Below, piece by piece: positions 1-10,000 of a DNA stretch of 64,000 bases (position 1 is its first letter; every line of letters begins with the position of its first letter). A model generated the notes under the pieces. It saw only the letters and a program-made list of their open reading frames with translations, was not told the DNA's origin and made no database searches. Where the stretch lies: contig CAVPVY010000005.1 of the NCBI GenBank assembly GCA_963709355.1, forward strand, positions 2,728,001 through 2,792,000. The letters are read 5' to 3'. The DNA comes from PLOWO2-12-38-17 sp963709355. Lineage in GTDB: Bacteria; Planctomycetota; Brocadiia; Brocadiales; Brocadiaceae. A program made the position numbers and the translations under genes.

Positions 1-332
1 TTTGCAGCCTGAACTGCCGCCCTTGCAGGTGGTTTTTCTGAGAAAAATTCTTTATAAACGTCATTAATTGCCGTATAATCGTTTAAATCTTTCATAAATA
101 TAGTAGTTTTTATTACATTTTCCAGTGAGGAGCCAGATGCTTCAACTATATTTTTAACGTTTTCCAGTACCTGCCTTGTTTGAACCCTGATATCTCCCTG
201 TAGTATTTCACCTGTTGCAGGTATTATTGGAATTTGACCAGATATAAATACAAGGTTATTTACCTTTATTGCCTGAGAATATGGTCCTATAGCTGCTGGC
301 GCTTTATTTGTTGAGATGACTTGTTTATTCAT
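1..332 (-). CDS. ridA: RidA family reactive enamine/imine deaminase (3' end cut by window edge)
   Basis: Reading the minus strand from ATG at 332 gives 110 codons that run off the left edge. The N-terminus MNKQVISTNKAPAAIGPYSQ and the later ISGQIP, VIKTTIFMKDL and PARAAVQA segments are the usual YjgF/YER057c/UK114 landmarks; the Arg of PARAAVQA corresponds to the carboxylate-binding Arg of active RidA. Family members hydrolyse 2-aminoacrylate and related imines released by PLP enzymes. Only about 15-20 C-terminal residues are missing compared with the normal length near 125. GGAG lies 7 bases before the ATG. It is divergent from truA. Confidence 0.9.
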   Translation of the reverse strand, partial: MNKQVISTNKAPAAIGPYSQAIKVNNLVFISGQIPIIPATGEILQGDIRVQTRQVLENVKNIVEASGSSLENVIKTTIFMKDLNDYTAINDVYKEFFSEKPPARAAVQAA

Positions 333-437
333 TAATAATCTCCATTTGCCATAATCTTTATATAATATATTTTTGCTATAATAACAAAATAAAACACAAT
401 CTTGCAACTTTTGATTAAATTGATTTGAAGGCAAAAG

Positions 438-1211
438 GTGGTCTTTCTGATTTCGCAGAAATCCGGTGTTTTCGATATGCGTAACATACGACTCCTGATA
501 GAATACGACGGTACAAATTATGCCGGCTGGCAGCGGCAGAAGAATGATGTAACAATTCAGGAAACCCTCGCAAAGTCGGTAGAACGTGTAATTCAGGAAA
601 AAGCTATAATTTATGGGGCAAGTCGTACTGATGCAGGTGTTCATGCTATTGGTCAGGTAGCTAATTTTAAAACCAATTCTAATATTTCGTCTGAACGATT
701 GATTCATGCAATAAATTTTTATCTGCCTCACGATATAACAGTAAAAGACGCTGTTGATGCCCATGAATCTTTTCATGCTCAATATTCTGCAATAGCGAAG
801 GTTTATCGTTATACACTATTTAACGATTGGATAAGGACGTCTTTGAACAGCAATTTTTGTTATGTATGCGGGTTTCAACTGGATATTGATAAGATGATTA
901 GTGCAACTGGATATATTTTAGGAACACATGATTTTACATCATTTACAACCAAGGCAGTTAGGGAGGAAAACAGGGTACGTACTGTTAAAAAATTGGATGT
1001 AATAAAAAATGGCAAGTATATTTATTTTACAATCGAGGCTGATGGATTTTTGTACAACATGGTGAGGACGATTGTAGGTACTTTGATAGAGGTTGGACGA
1101 GGGAAGATTTCTGCGGTGGATATAAAAGGCATTTTAGATGGGAAGAACAGAAAACTGGCAGGGCATACAGCGCCGGCAAGGGGGCTGTGCCTAATGGAGG
1201 TTAAATATTAA
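438..1211 (+). CDS. truA: tRNA pseudouridine(38-40) synthase TruA
   Basis: TruA isomerises uridines 38-40 in the anticodon arm of tRNAs. The protein shows IRLLIEYDGTNYAGWQ near the N-terminus, the catalytic-Asp motif ASRTDAGVHA around residues 60-70, and the C-terminal FLYNMVRTIVGTL helix, and has normal family length. The start is open: GTG at 438 has GAAGG 6 bases upstream but adds 13 residues not usual for the family; ATG at 477 gives the standard N-terminus but has no visible ribosome binding site. Function is secure. Confidence 0.93.
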   Translation: MVFLISQKSGVFDMRNIRLLIEYDGTNYAGWQRQKNDVTIQETLAKSVERVIQEKAIIYGASRTDAGVHAIGQVANFKTNSNISSERLIHAINFYLPHDITVKDAVDAHESFHAQYSAIAKVYRYTLFNDWIRTSLNSNFCYVCGFQLDIDKMISATGYILGTHDFTSFTTKAVREENRVRTVKKLDVIKNGKYIYFTIEADGFLYNMVRTIVGTLIEVGRGKISAVDIKGILDGKNRKLAGHTAPARGLCLMEVKY

Positions 1212-1311
1212 ACGAAAGGGAAAGGAAGGCATAAACTTTATGTAGCAGATGAATAAATTTTCCACCGATGAATATTACGCTCACAGAATTCGGTCTGCAA
1301 GGTATAATTCA

Positions 1312-1340
1312 TTGACACACCTTTTAAAAACCATTATATT
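1312..1340 (+). promoter_or_regulatory. Sigma-70-type promoter for the CsaA-like gene
   Basis: TTGACA at 1312-1317 and TATATT at 1335-1340 are separated by 17 bases, a near-consensus housekeeping promoter. It lies in the 189-base gap after truA and would leave a leader of about 75 bases before the tRNA-binding-domain gene. Confidence 0.5.
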
Positions 1341-1421
1341 TATGAAGATTCTGATCATTTTTGATTCCATTAAAACAATGACTGGCATAGCGTATAAATT
1401 TTGGACGAAAGGTTGTTTAAC

Positions 1422-1748
1422 GTGATTTCTATAGAAGATTTTTTGAAGGTAGACCTGCGAGTGGCTAAGGTGCTTCATGCCGAACCACATCCAAATGCAG
1501 ATAAACTTTTGATTTTAAAAATTGATGCAGGTGATGGGATTGAAGGCCGACAGATTGTTGCTGGGATTAGAAATTATTATAAACCAGAAGACCTTATCGG
1601 GAAAAATATTGTTATTGCAAACAACCTTGCGCCGGCAGTCCTGCGTGGCATAGAAAGTCATGGGATGCTGCTTGCCGCCAAAGAAGAAAGCAACTTGACG
1701 ATTATTACCACAGAAAAGGACATAAAGCCAGGTTCTAAGATTCAATAA
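1422..1748 (+). CDS. Stand-alone tRNA-binding domain protein (CsaA / MetRS C-terminal type)
   Basis: A 108-residue OB-fold tRNA-binding domain, the module found at the C-terminus of many methionyl-tRNA synthetases and alone in CsaA. Visible landmarks are FLKVDLRVAKVLHAEPHPNADKLL near the N-terminus, RQIVAGI in the middle and ESHGMLLAA near the C-terminus, all typical. It may bind tRNA in trans or act as a CsaA-like export chaperone; the sequence cannot decide. I prefer GTG at 1422 because GAAAGG lies about 10 bases upstream; TTG at 1401 would add seven residues and has no binding site. No MetRS body is nearby. Confidence 0.85.
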   Translation: MISIEDFLKVDLRVAKVLHAEPHPNADKLLILKIDAGDGIEGRQIVAGIRNYYKPEDLIGKNIVIANNLAPAVLRGIESHGMLLAAKEESNLTIITTEKDIKPGSKIQ

Positions 1749-1783
1749 CTTGTTGTTAAGGAATTTCAATTTCCCATTTAAAT

Positions 1784-1816
1784 CCTCCCATACAATTTGG
1801 GGACTAAGGGGGGAGG
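1784..1816. repeat. Inverted repeat in csaA-recN gap
   Basis: CCTCCC at 1784-1789 and GGGAGG at 1811-1816 can pair across a 21-base loop that is itself G-rich. There is no T-run, so it is not an obvious intrinsic terminator. It may be part of a small dispersed intergenic element; nothing else in the window matches it clearly. Confidence 0.3.
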
Positions 1817-1905
1817 TAGCCAGCCAAAGCCGCCGAAGGCTTAATTTGTGTTATTTTGTGTTTATGAATTAGACAGGCTTTTTTGCAGAAAATGGTGATT
1901 TATCC

Positions 1906-3621
1906 GTGCTGCAAGAATTATATATTAATAATTTTGTATTGATTGATAAAGTTACAATTAAACTCTGTGAGGGGCTGAATGTCTTCAGCGGGGCTACAGG
2001 TGTTGGGAAATCGATGGTAATAGGAGCGCTCAATTTTATTCTTGGCGGAAGAGCAACCTCCGATATTGTGCGGAATGGGAAAGAAGAAGCGACGGTAATA
2101 GGCAAATTCTGCATTAAAGATAAATACATGCTGGAAAGAATAAAAAAAATGTTTGATACCAGCGCAATTGAAGAAGAGTTATTAATTCAGCGAAGTATGG
2201 ATACAACAGGACGAAGCAGGTGCCGTTTGAATGATATTCCTATTACGGTAACCATGCTCAAAGAAGCTGGAGAACTTTTGGTAAATATTCACGGTCAGCA
2301 TGAGCATGAAGCCTTGTTGCACGGAATCAATCAACTTTATATATTGGATGACTTCGGAGGTATCGCATCATTGCGGGAGGATTTTTCAGAAATACATCAT
2401 CAGTTTACAGAGAAAACAGGGTTACGGAACACCCTTAAAAATAATCAACAAGAGCGAAAACAGATGATTGATTTATATGCCTTTCAAATTGACGAGATTG
2501 ATAAAGCACAGCTCAGGGCAGGAGAGATAGAGGAACTCGAAAAAGAACGAAACATTTTAAACAATGCAGAAAAGATATACAATACAGTCTCTAACTGTCA
2601 TTCACAAATCTATGAATCTTCCGATGCTGTTATTGAAAGGCTAAAATGTGTAGTTAAAGAATTGCAATCCGTTGCGAAACTTGATGAAAAACTGTTAAAT
2701 TTATCTGATACCTGTAATCAGTTGCTTTATCAACTTGAGGACATTTCATTTTTTTTGGGGAAATATATAGAAGGATTCAGCTTTGACCCTCAAAGGCTGG
2801 AGTGTATTGAAGACCGTTTGAATACAATAAGGAAATTAAAGTCAAAATATGGAAATACGATAGAGGAAATCCTGTCTTACCGCAATGAAGTTGAATCAAA
2901 ATTAAAACAGATTTCTGCAAATGGAACAACGTTTGAGCAGGTGGATAAAGAATTAAATGCGTTGTCTGAATTGTTAAAACAGAAAGGCAAAGGGTTAGCC
3001 AAAAAACGCCTCGCAACTGCTGAAAAATTGTCACCTCTGATAGACAAAGAACTTCATGACCTTGGGATTCCGCATGGTAGGTTTTGTGCGCAGATAACGT
3101 CACCGTTTTTGAGTGAGAATAAAGATACTGATGTTTCAAATGCAAACAGTTACGGGTTTGATCAGGTTGAGTTTCTTATCTCACCCAATCCTGGCGAGGA
3201 TTTAAAACCTCTGCGGAAGATTGCATCTGGTGGAGAAATATCGCGGGTTATGCTGGCATTGAAACACCAACTGGCAAAAGTTGATAAAACACCTGTGTTG
3301 GTTTTTGATGAAATAGACGCCAATGTTGGCGGCAGGATGGGAGAGGTAATTGGAGGAAAACTAAATAGTATTGCAAGGTCGCACCAGGTAATTTGCATTA
3401 CTCATCTTCCGCAAATTGCTAGTTACGCTGAAGAGCAATTTAAGGTTAGTAAATTTGTTAAAAATGGAAAGACATACTCCACTATTGAAAGCCTTTCAGA
3501 AGCGTCTCGCCTTGAGGAAATTGCCGATATGATTAGAGGTAGTGAAAAGACGGAAATTACCATGAAACAGGCGCGGGAGATGCTGCAGGACGCAAAAAGA
3601 AAGATTAAATCTAAGGGCTGA
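1906..3621 (+). CDS. recN: DNA repair protein RecN
   Basis: An SMC-like ATPase acting in double-strand-break repair with RecA. Seen in the 571 residues: Walker A GATGVGKS at 29-36 followed by the RecN-typical ALNFILGGRA, a long charged coiled-coil centre (about 150-370), the ABC signature ASGGEISR near 440, and Walker B VLVFDEIDANVGG near 464, then CITHLPQIA. Length is normal. The start is GTG at 1906; in-frame upstream sequence gives no better candidate. It stands alone between the CsaA-like gene and the rluB-type gene, all on the plus strand. Confidence 0.95.
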   Translation: MLQELYINNFVLIDKVTIKLCEGLNVFSGATGVGKSMVIGALNFILGGRATSDIVRNGKEEATVIGKFCIKDKYMLERIKKMFDTSAIEEELLIQRSMDTTGRSRCRLNDIPITVTMLKEAGELLVNIHGQHEHEALLHGINQLYILDDFGGIASLREDFSEIHHQFTEKTGLRNTLKNNQQERKQMIDLYAFQIDEIDKAQLRAGEIEELEKERNILNNAEKIYNTVSNCHSQIYESSDAVIERLKCVVKELQSVAKLDEKLLNLSDTCNQLLYQLEDISFFLGKYIEGFSFDPQRLECIEDRLNTIRKLKSKYGNTIEEILSYRNEVESKLKQISANGTTFEQVDKELNALSELLKQKGKGLAKKRLATAEKLSPLIDKELHDLGIPHGRFCAQITSPFLSENKDTDVSNANSYGFDQVEFLISPNPGEDLKPLRKIASGGEISRVMLALKHQLAKVDKTPVLVFDEIDANVGGRMGEVIGGKLNSIARSHQVICITHLPQIASYAEEQFKVSKFVKNGKTYSTIESLSEASRLEEIADMIRGSEKTEITMKQAREMLQDAKRKIKSKG

Positions 3622-3765
3622 TTAAAGCACGGTTAAGATTTTTGCAAGCAGATATAAGAATTAGTGAATTTGAATGTGTTTGTTTAAATTGTTTATTCCA
3701 ATTGCTGGCTTTTGTTGTATGTTGCAAACTTTATTTATCGTAATTTTTAATCAATTATAATTACA

Positions 3766-4500
3766 ATGTTAGAACGTTTGCAAAAAGTACTGGCGGAAGC
3801 TGGTTTCGGTTCCCGCCGCGAGTGCGAAGAAATCATAGAAGCCGGCAGGGTTATCGTTGATGGGAAATGCGTCACCAAGCTTGGCACTGTTGTTGACCCG
3901 GATAAGAGCATGATTTATTGCGATGGAATAAGTGTACAGAAACAGCGCAAGATTTATTACTTGTTAAATAAACCTAAAGGGTATGTATGTACAAATTATG
4001 ATGAACTAGATCGGTTGAGGGCGATTGATATATTAAAGAATATTACTCAAAGGATATACACTATTGGACGGCTTGATAAGGAAAGCGAAGGTTTAATTAT
4101 TATAACCAACGATGGCGACCTTGCAAATAAGTTATCACACCCAAGGTATGAAATAACCAAGACGTATTATGTTGAAGTGGATGGATATTTAACAGACGAG
4201 GCAATTAAATCGCTTAAATCAGGCGTATGGCTTTCTTTTGGCAAGACAAAGCCTGTAAGGGTACAGCATTTGAGGAAGGGGCGACATAGTAGCAGGTTTG
4301 AGATGGTACTGAAAGAAGGCAAAAATAGAGAAATCCGTCGCATGCTCAATGAATGTAATTATAAAGTGCGCATTCTGCGGAGGATAAAAATTGGCAATTT
4401 ATATGACCCAGCATTGAAAATCGGTAAGTATCGGAAATTAACAGACGCTGAAGTGAAACGGCTTTATGCACTAGCCGGAAGAATTAATACAAAGGAATAA
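3766..4500 (+). CDS. rluB: RsuA/RluB-family pseudouridine synthase
   Basis: Residues 1-60 form an S4 RNA-binding domain (LQKVLAEAGFGSRRECEEIIEAGRV), followed by a pseudouridine synthase domain with YLLNKPKGY and the catalytic-Asp motif GRLDKESEGL at about 101-110, then EGKNREIRRML near the C-terminus. These are hallmarks of RluB/RluE/RsuA enzymes that modify 23S or 16S rRNA. The S4-plus-catalytic layout and 244-residue length favour RluB, but the exact rRNA target cannot be told from sequence. ATG at 3766; the leader is AT-rich. Confidence 0.88.
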   Translation: MLERLQKVLAEAGFGSRRECEEIIEAGRVIVDGKCVTKLGTVVDPDKSMIYCDGISVQKQRKIYYLLNKPKGYVCTNYDELDRLRAIDILKNITQRIYTIGRLDKESEGLIIITNDGDLANKLSHPRYEITKTYYVEVDGYLTDEAIKSLKSGVWLSFGKTKPVRVQHLRKGRHSSRFEMVLKEGKNREIRRMLNECNYKVRILRRIKIGNLYDPALKIGKYRKLTDAEVKRLYALAGRINTKE

Positions 4501-4542
4501 GGAATAGTTCTGTGCTTTAAAAAGTAGCTGCGAATGGGTACC

Positions 4543-4586
4543 AATTTACACAAATTTTATCTTAATTATTTTGTGTACATTCGTGG
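4543..4586. repeat. Dispersed CACGAAT/ACACAAA inverted element, copy upstream of thiC
   Basis: AATTTACACAAA at 4543-4554 faces TTTGTGTACATTCGTGG at 4570-4586. The same words (CACGAAT..ACACGAATTTACACAAA and ATTCGTG..TTTGTGTG) occur at 12206-12340. This looks like a short intergenic repeat family. No TPP riboswitch motif was seen in the thiC leader. Confidence 0.4.
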
Positions 4587-4614
4587 CTAAACTACAAATA
4601 AAATTGAGGAGGTT

Positions 4615-5889
4615 ATGACACAGCTACAACAGGCGAGAAAAAATATAATTACTCAGGAAATGAAACAGGTTGCAAAGGATGAAGGTGTTGACCCTGAATA
4701 TATCAGGGAGAAGATTTCTGAGGGCAAGGTTATAATCCCTGTAAACCGCAAGCGTAAGGCAACAAGGTTTTGTGGTATTGGTGCGGGGCTCAAGACCAAG
4801 GTTAATGCAAATATAGGGACTTCACCTGATTATGTGAATGTTGAAGTTGAGTTAGAAAAGCTAAAAGCATCGGTGGATGCAGGCGCTGACGCTGTGATGG
4901 ACCTTAGCACAGGTGGCGATTTGCGCGCGATACGCAAAAGAATTATTGAAAAATCTACAATTATCGTTGGAAGCGTGCCGATTTATGAAGCAGCAGTTAA
5001 AGCTGTTAAAAATAAACAAACAATAGTCAATATGACCGCAAGTGATATGGTTGACGCTGTTAGGCTGCATTGTGAGGACGGAGTGGATTTTATCACCGTC
5101 CACTGTGGCGCTACAAAGGGTGTGCTCAAACATTTGAAGGAGAGCAAACGCATCTGCGGTGTGGTAAGCCGCGGCGGCACATTTCTGGTGGAATGGATGA
5201 TACACAGTGGACAGGAGAATCCTCTGTATGAGGACTTTGATGAAATACTGGCGATAGCAAAGGAATATGATGTAACTCTTAGTCTTGGAGATGCTATGAG
5301 ACCTGGCGCACTAGCGGATGCGTTTGACCGCGCACAGGTTTATGAATTAAATGTACTTGCAGAACTTACTCAAAGGGCGTTGAGTGCCGGTGTTCAGGTC
5401 ATGGTAGAGGGACCGGGTCATGTACCCTTAAACCAGATAACTGCCCAGGTTCAATTACAAAAAGAGCTTTGTAAAGGAGTGCCGTTCTACGTTTTGGGTC
5501 CGATTGTTACTGATATTGCGCCCGGATATGACCATATTACATCAGCTATTGGCGGTGCAATAGCTGCCTCTGCCGGGGCTGATTTCTTGTGCTATGTGAC
5601 ACCAACCGAACACTTGAGTTTGCCGGGTCCGGCAGATGTAAAAACTGGAGTAATTGCAGCACGCATTGCGGCTCATGCAGCTGATCTTGTGAAGGGCGTA
5701 AAATCAGCATGGGAATGGGATAAAAAGATGTCGGAACTGAGACGAAAGAGGGATTGGGAAGGACAATTTAATACGTGTATTGATCCGGTTATTGCCAAAA
5801 ATATCCGCCAGAAGGGACGCCCGCAGAATGAAGAGGTTTGTTCCATGTGCGCTGAATACTGCGTATTTAAATTGAGTGACAGGGTGTAG
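4615..5889 (+). CDS. thiC: Phosphomethylpyrimidine synthase ThiC
   Basis: Radical-SAM enzyme that rearranges aminoimidazole ribotide to HMP-phosphate in thiamine synthesis. The 424-residue protein has the ThiC core (FCGIGAGLKTKVNANIGTS, DLSTGGDL, TVHCGAT, VEGPGHVPLNQI, VLGPIVTDIAPGYDHITSAIGG) and lacks the extra N-terminal domain of the 600-residue enterobacterial form. The C-terminal cluster cysteines are C409, C412 and C416, a CX2CX3C spacing rather than the CX2CX4C I know from E. coli. GAGGAGG sits just before ATG 4615. No TPP riboswitch is visible in the 115-base leader. Confidence 0.95.
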   Translation: MTQLQQARKNIITQEMKQVAKDEGVDPEYIREKISEGKVIIPVNRKRKATRFCGIGAGLKTKVNANIGTSPDYVNVEVELEKLKASVDAGADAVMDLSTGGDLRAIRKRIIEKSTIIVGSVPIYEAAVKAVKNKQTIVNMTASDMVDAVRLHCEDGVDFITVHCGATKGVLKHLKESKRICGVVSRGGTFLVEWMIHSGQENPLYEDFDEILAIAKEYDVTLSLGDAMRPGALADAFDRAQVYELNVLAELTQRALSAGVQVMVEGPGHVPLNQITAQVQLQKELCKGVPFYVLGPIVTDIAPGYDHITSAIGGAIAASAGADFLCYVTPTEHLSLPGPADVKTGVIAARIAAHAADLVKGVKSAWEWDKKMSELRRKRDWEGQFNTCIDPVIAKNIRQKGRPQNEEVCSMCAEYCVFKLSDRV

Positions 5890-5981
5890 CATAGATAAAT
5901 TTGGATTTTGGAATTACGCTTCTGGATTTAAAGTCGTAAATTTAGTTTTTAATTCGGACTCGTTCGGGTTAGGAATTTGTA

Positions 5982-6719
5982 ATGGTCTTATTCATAAAGC
6001 ACATTGATATTGAAGGTCCGGGTACTATTGCGGATTTCCTTGAGGATAACAAGATTGAATATACGGTTATAGACCTCTCTTCTGGCGACAAAGCACCTAA
6101 ATTGCAGAAGAATATTCAGACTATAATTTGTCTCGGAGGTCCCATGAATGTCTATGAGGAAGATAAGTATCCGTTTTTGAGAGATGAAGACGTTTTACTC
6201 AAAAAAGTGGTTGACGATGCCATTCCGTTTTTAGGAATATGTCTTGGAGCGCAACTGATTGCGAAGGCAACAGAAGCTAAGGTGGCGAAAAATCCTGAGA
6301 AGGAAATTGGTTGGTATAAAGTAGTGCTTAACGATAATGGATTAAAGGACGATTTGTTTAAAGGTCTTCCTGAGATTTTTAAGGTATATCAGTGGCATGG
6401 TGACACATTCGGTATTCCCAACGGCGGAGAAAGGTTAGCCTTTTCTGAACTCTGTCAGAATCAGGTGTTAAAATACGGTCGGAACATATATGGTATCCAG
6501 TTTCATGTTGAGGTAACGAGAGACATGATTTCGCAGTGGGCAGATGCTTATAAAGCAGAACTGGAATCTCTGAAGGGTATTGTGTCTGATAAGAAGAAGA
6601 TGCTGGAGAATTATGATACGCTGTCGAAAGAGTACATCAAGCAGGCAGAAATATTTTATGTAAATTTCTTCAGTGTTGCTGGAATATTAAAAAGGACATT
6701 TTATTCTTTTTCACGTTAA
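5982..6719 (+). CDS. Class I glutamine amidotransferase (GMP-synthase-like GATase domain protein)
   Basis: A single GATase1 domain with the nucleophile in FLGICLGAQL (Cys near residue 87), an oxyanion-side segment CLGGPMNVYEEDKYPFL near 50-66, and the His-Glu pair in GIQFHVEVT near 170. This is the stand-alone GuaA-N-like family seen in many bacteria, where the acceptor substrate is mostly unknown. No synthetase domain follows, so it is not GMP synthase itself. The C-terminal 40 residues are unremarkable. It is the last housekeeping gene before the accessory island at 6720. Confidence 0.85.
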   Translation: MVLFIKHIDIEGPGTIADFLEDNKIEYTVIDLSSGDKAPKLQKNIQTIICLGGPMNVYEEDKYPFLRDEDVLLKKVVDDAIPFLGICLGAQLIAKATEAKVAKNPEKEIGWYKVVLNDNGLKDDLFKGLPEIFKVYQWHGDTFGIPNGGERLAFSELCQNQVLKYGRNIYGIQFHVEVTRDMISQWADAYKAELESLKGIVSDKKKMLENYDTLSKEYIKQAEIFYVNFFSVAGILKRTFYSFSR

Positions 6720-6759
6720 TAGTTATTTTCCAATATTGTTACGGATGCTGTTCAGTGAA

Positions 6760-6918
6760 TCAATCTACGAGGGAAAGGCGTGGTGGGGCCAAATCTTTAT
6801 CGTTGAAGAATGATGTCAATTTGAAAGATTCTACTCCTCTCTCCGCCTTTCTTATATTTTTGGATTCTAAGGCTTTTCTAAAACGGGACAAAATCTCTAA
6901 AACTGCGTTTTTATCCAT
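6760..6918 (-). pseudogene. 5' remnant of an MNT-type nucleotidyltransferase gene
   Basis: The minus strand from ATG at 6918 reads MDKNAVLEILSRFRKALESK, the usual opening of minimal nucleotidyltransferase (MNT) antitoxins paired with HEPN toxins. Resemblance stops at about residue 23; the normal catalytic GSxARG...D-x-D segment is absent and the frame ends after 52 codons. It begins inside the end of the HEPN remnant, which is the normal order for such pairs. I read it as a decayed gene, not a functional product. Confidence 0.5.
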
Positions 6919-6994
6919 TTTTGTCGAACATTATTTCGGATGTTTTTATATCATAATCAGCCTGTTTCAGCCATTCTTGTGGACTTTTGCTCAT
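6911..6994 (-). pseudogene. 5' remnant of a HEPN-domain toxin gene
   Basis: From ATG at 6994 the minus strand encodes 27 residues beginning MSKSPQEWLKQADYDIKTSE, the typical N-terminus of HEPN-domain proteins of HEPN/MNT toxin-antitoxin pairs, then a TAA at 6911-6913. The remaining 100 or so residues, including the R-x4-6-H RNase motif, are gone. It overlaps the start of the MNT remnant, so an internal deletion that removed most of both genes is the simple explanation. A plus-strand open frame across the same bases has no protein-like features. Confidence 0.55.
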
Positions 6995-7087
6995 GAATCT
7001 TCCTTTTTGGTTACTTGAGACTATTTGTCTATTTATGCTTTGAGCACTGCCAGGTATGTATGCTGTAAATTTACAGGGTGGCCTTCC

Positions 7088-10000
7088 TCATTCCAAAATT
7101 TTCTTCACCAACTCATCAATTTCTGATAACTCTTCTTTCAACATTTCACGCACCATCCCACGCAATTTGCCGATACTGATAATTTTACCAGCACCACCGC
7201 TTCCCAGCCATTGATCTAATTTGTTGCCGCATCTTTTCCCTAATTCCACTAGTTTACCATGAGGAACATTTGCTGGATCGAACTGTGGAATTGGTAGTTC
7301 TAAAGGTTTTTTGTGAATATCACGTGGTCCATATAAGCCGCGACTTTGCATGGGCTTAATTAGTTCGTCGGTTATAGGTGAGTTGAGAACCGTTGCCAAA
7401 AAGAGCGCTTCCTGGTGGCTATTCAATTCACAAAAATAGGTTTTGGTATCTACGATATAACCTCGTGTGGTAATCCTTTGTCCCTGGACTTCAAATTCAA
7501 TCGGTTGATTTTCAACAACTGCCGCAGTTAGAAACGTACCAGAAGTATTATAAATAACCCGATACTTTGTTTGTGGATTTTGTACAGTTAGTTTCCTGCG
7601 GTAGTCCAGCCAGCCAAGCGCAGTCATTTGTTCCGCCTTCGCCCTGCGCCTCTTCGTCCACTCTTCCTCTACTTTCTCTACCCACCGCGCCAAGTGGAGG
7701 AAACCCTGTCTCCGCGCTTCGTTTGCATCAATGAGTTTGTAGTGGTCTCCCTCAGGTTCAATTGGCAGCACAATAAGGCGATAATCGAGATGACCAAATG
7801 GCAGTAAATCAGTAGAAAGAAGTGTTGCGTAAATAAAACGGCTCTCCACGGTGTCTTTGAAAAATACACTTTTATAAGCATCCTTTGCCTCTTGTAAGGC
7901 ACGTTCTGCCGTTGCTAATGGCAACAAATCAGGGTTGAATCCAAGTGGTGAGGGTGTGATCTGCACGAACCAAAACGAACGCGGTACAATCGTTGCGCCC
8001 TGTGCAAATCGTGTTTTGTAATAACTTTCTGACTGCGCTTTCAAACCTTTGCCGGTTGCCCAGAAGGAACGTTTGCCGCGTGTGTGGAGTGAAAACTCAA
8101 CATAGTCAACGGTAAGCAAGTCTTCGGCTTCTGCGAGGGAGGCATTTTTCCGTTCGAGTTTACCGCTCAGAATTTGTCCAATGGCAGGATACTCGATCGT
8201 TGTAGTTTTACCCTTATCCGCTATGAGAACACACGATGGAACATTAAAGAGCGGAGTCACATTCTCACAATCCCAAATTTCCTTCCAGTGAAAATTCAGT
8301 TTAGCCTCTTTGCCGATCTCTCTACGCAGTCTGTCATGCTGGTCGGCACTGAACAAACTCCTGGGTAAAACAAATGCAATCATTCCACCACTCTTTAGAT
8401 ACAAGTCTGCAGCACGTACAAAAAATAACGTTGCCAGTTCAAGATGTGTAATCAATTCACCACGCCCAGAAAGCAGGCGGTAGTTTTCTATAATCTGCAT
8501 CTTGAGGAATTCCTGGTAAGCAAGTTGCTCGATGAAGCGATAGGCAATCCACGGTGGATTACCCATGATGAAATCAAACTTACCCTTGAAAAATAGCGGT
8601 TTGTATATATTTTTCAGCACAAACGCCCAGATAGTATCTCGCTCTTTATCAATAAAATGCTTCAAAACGTCTGCAATCATAAAGATTGCCTGAACCAAAG
8701 CAACATTGTCGGCATTGGAGAAACGTTGTGCTGTGAGAAAGTTACGAAACAGTTCAGTGGAGATGCGTTTGCCTTTATTTTGACGTGCAAACTCTTTTGC
8801 GAGTTCAATTGCCTGATCGTAAAGGTCTAGGTTCTTAAGTAAAACTTCCGGGACATATACTGTGCGGGAATCAAGCGTAATTCCGTACTCGCCCTTTTTC
8901 ATAAATTGCTCGGGTAATTTGAGCGTATCTGCAAGATAAACTGGGATTGCAATTGTACCTTTCCGCTTCTTCAGTAAATCGCCCAGGGCAAGGATATAGT
9001 TGGTCTTGGCAACAATAACGGCAAGGGGATGTATGTCTGCACCGCATACGGAGTCCAGGATATGGTGTAGGGTTTCCAAAGTATCACGTAACCTTTCGCG
9101 TTTTTCCCGAATGGCAAGATAGAGAAATGTGCCCGAACCACAAGTTGGGTCAAGCATAGCACCCTGAGGATTAGTATCTAGCAATTTACGGACAACGCGG
9201 TGTGCTAACCAATCAGGGGTATAAAATTCTCCCAGATCATGGCGTGTTTCCGGATCTACCAATTCCTGATAGAGCGATTTTAACACGTCTTCTGAGAGTT
9301 CGCGTAGATTATAATTCTGCAAAAGGCTAAAGAGCCATCGTGTTATGCCTACTCCGACTTTTATTGCTCTTTCACGTGACATCCACGAAAAGAAATCCTC
9401 TTCAATAAAATTTTCAATCCCTTGCTTTTTAAACAATCGTCCTTCGAGCAACTCAGCGATTTGCGTGTTGTCAGGCAAGCTGGTACTCTCAGTAATGCGC
9501 ATCCATGCCATTAATTTTGCCAGTGTAGCAAGATAGGTATGGCTGATAAAGAGTTCATCGCCCGCCACTGCACTGCCATAAACGATACGCAGATATTTTT
9601 CCCAACTGTCATAAACGACAGCAAATGTACTCTGGCTTTTGACCTCTCTCCATAATGCCATGAGTGCATTCGTTGTGGTTTGAAAGGCGTGGCTCTTTGC
9701 GCCAAAGTCATGCACAATTTTTTCGCTGGTTGGGGATAAAATCTCTTTACGCAGGAAATAACGGTCGAGCCAGTAAAAGACCTCATCCGGCTTGAATTTT
9801 GTCCAGTCCGCATCTTCGAGTACATGAAGGCACACATCATCGGGTAATACGTCTTTCTTTGTTACATGAGAAAGTGTTGGAGAATAGGATACGAAATGTA
9901 TGCCATCCGTAGCGATGCATAGGTATGGAGTGCGAGCTTTTGGTACTTCCTGTGACCAGAGAATTGCCACGTACCGGCGCAACTGTTCTTCAGCTTCACC

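Noticed and set aside
4501..4614. TPP riboswitch before thiC
   Set aside because: None of the conserved TPP-element words were found; only the dispersed repeat and a strong ribosome binding site are present.
6755..7018. Plus-strand open frame of 87 codons
   Set aside because: It lies antisense to the HEPN/MNT remnants, which have family-typical sequence; the plus-strand translation has none.
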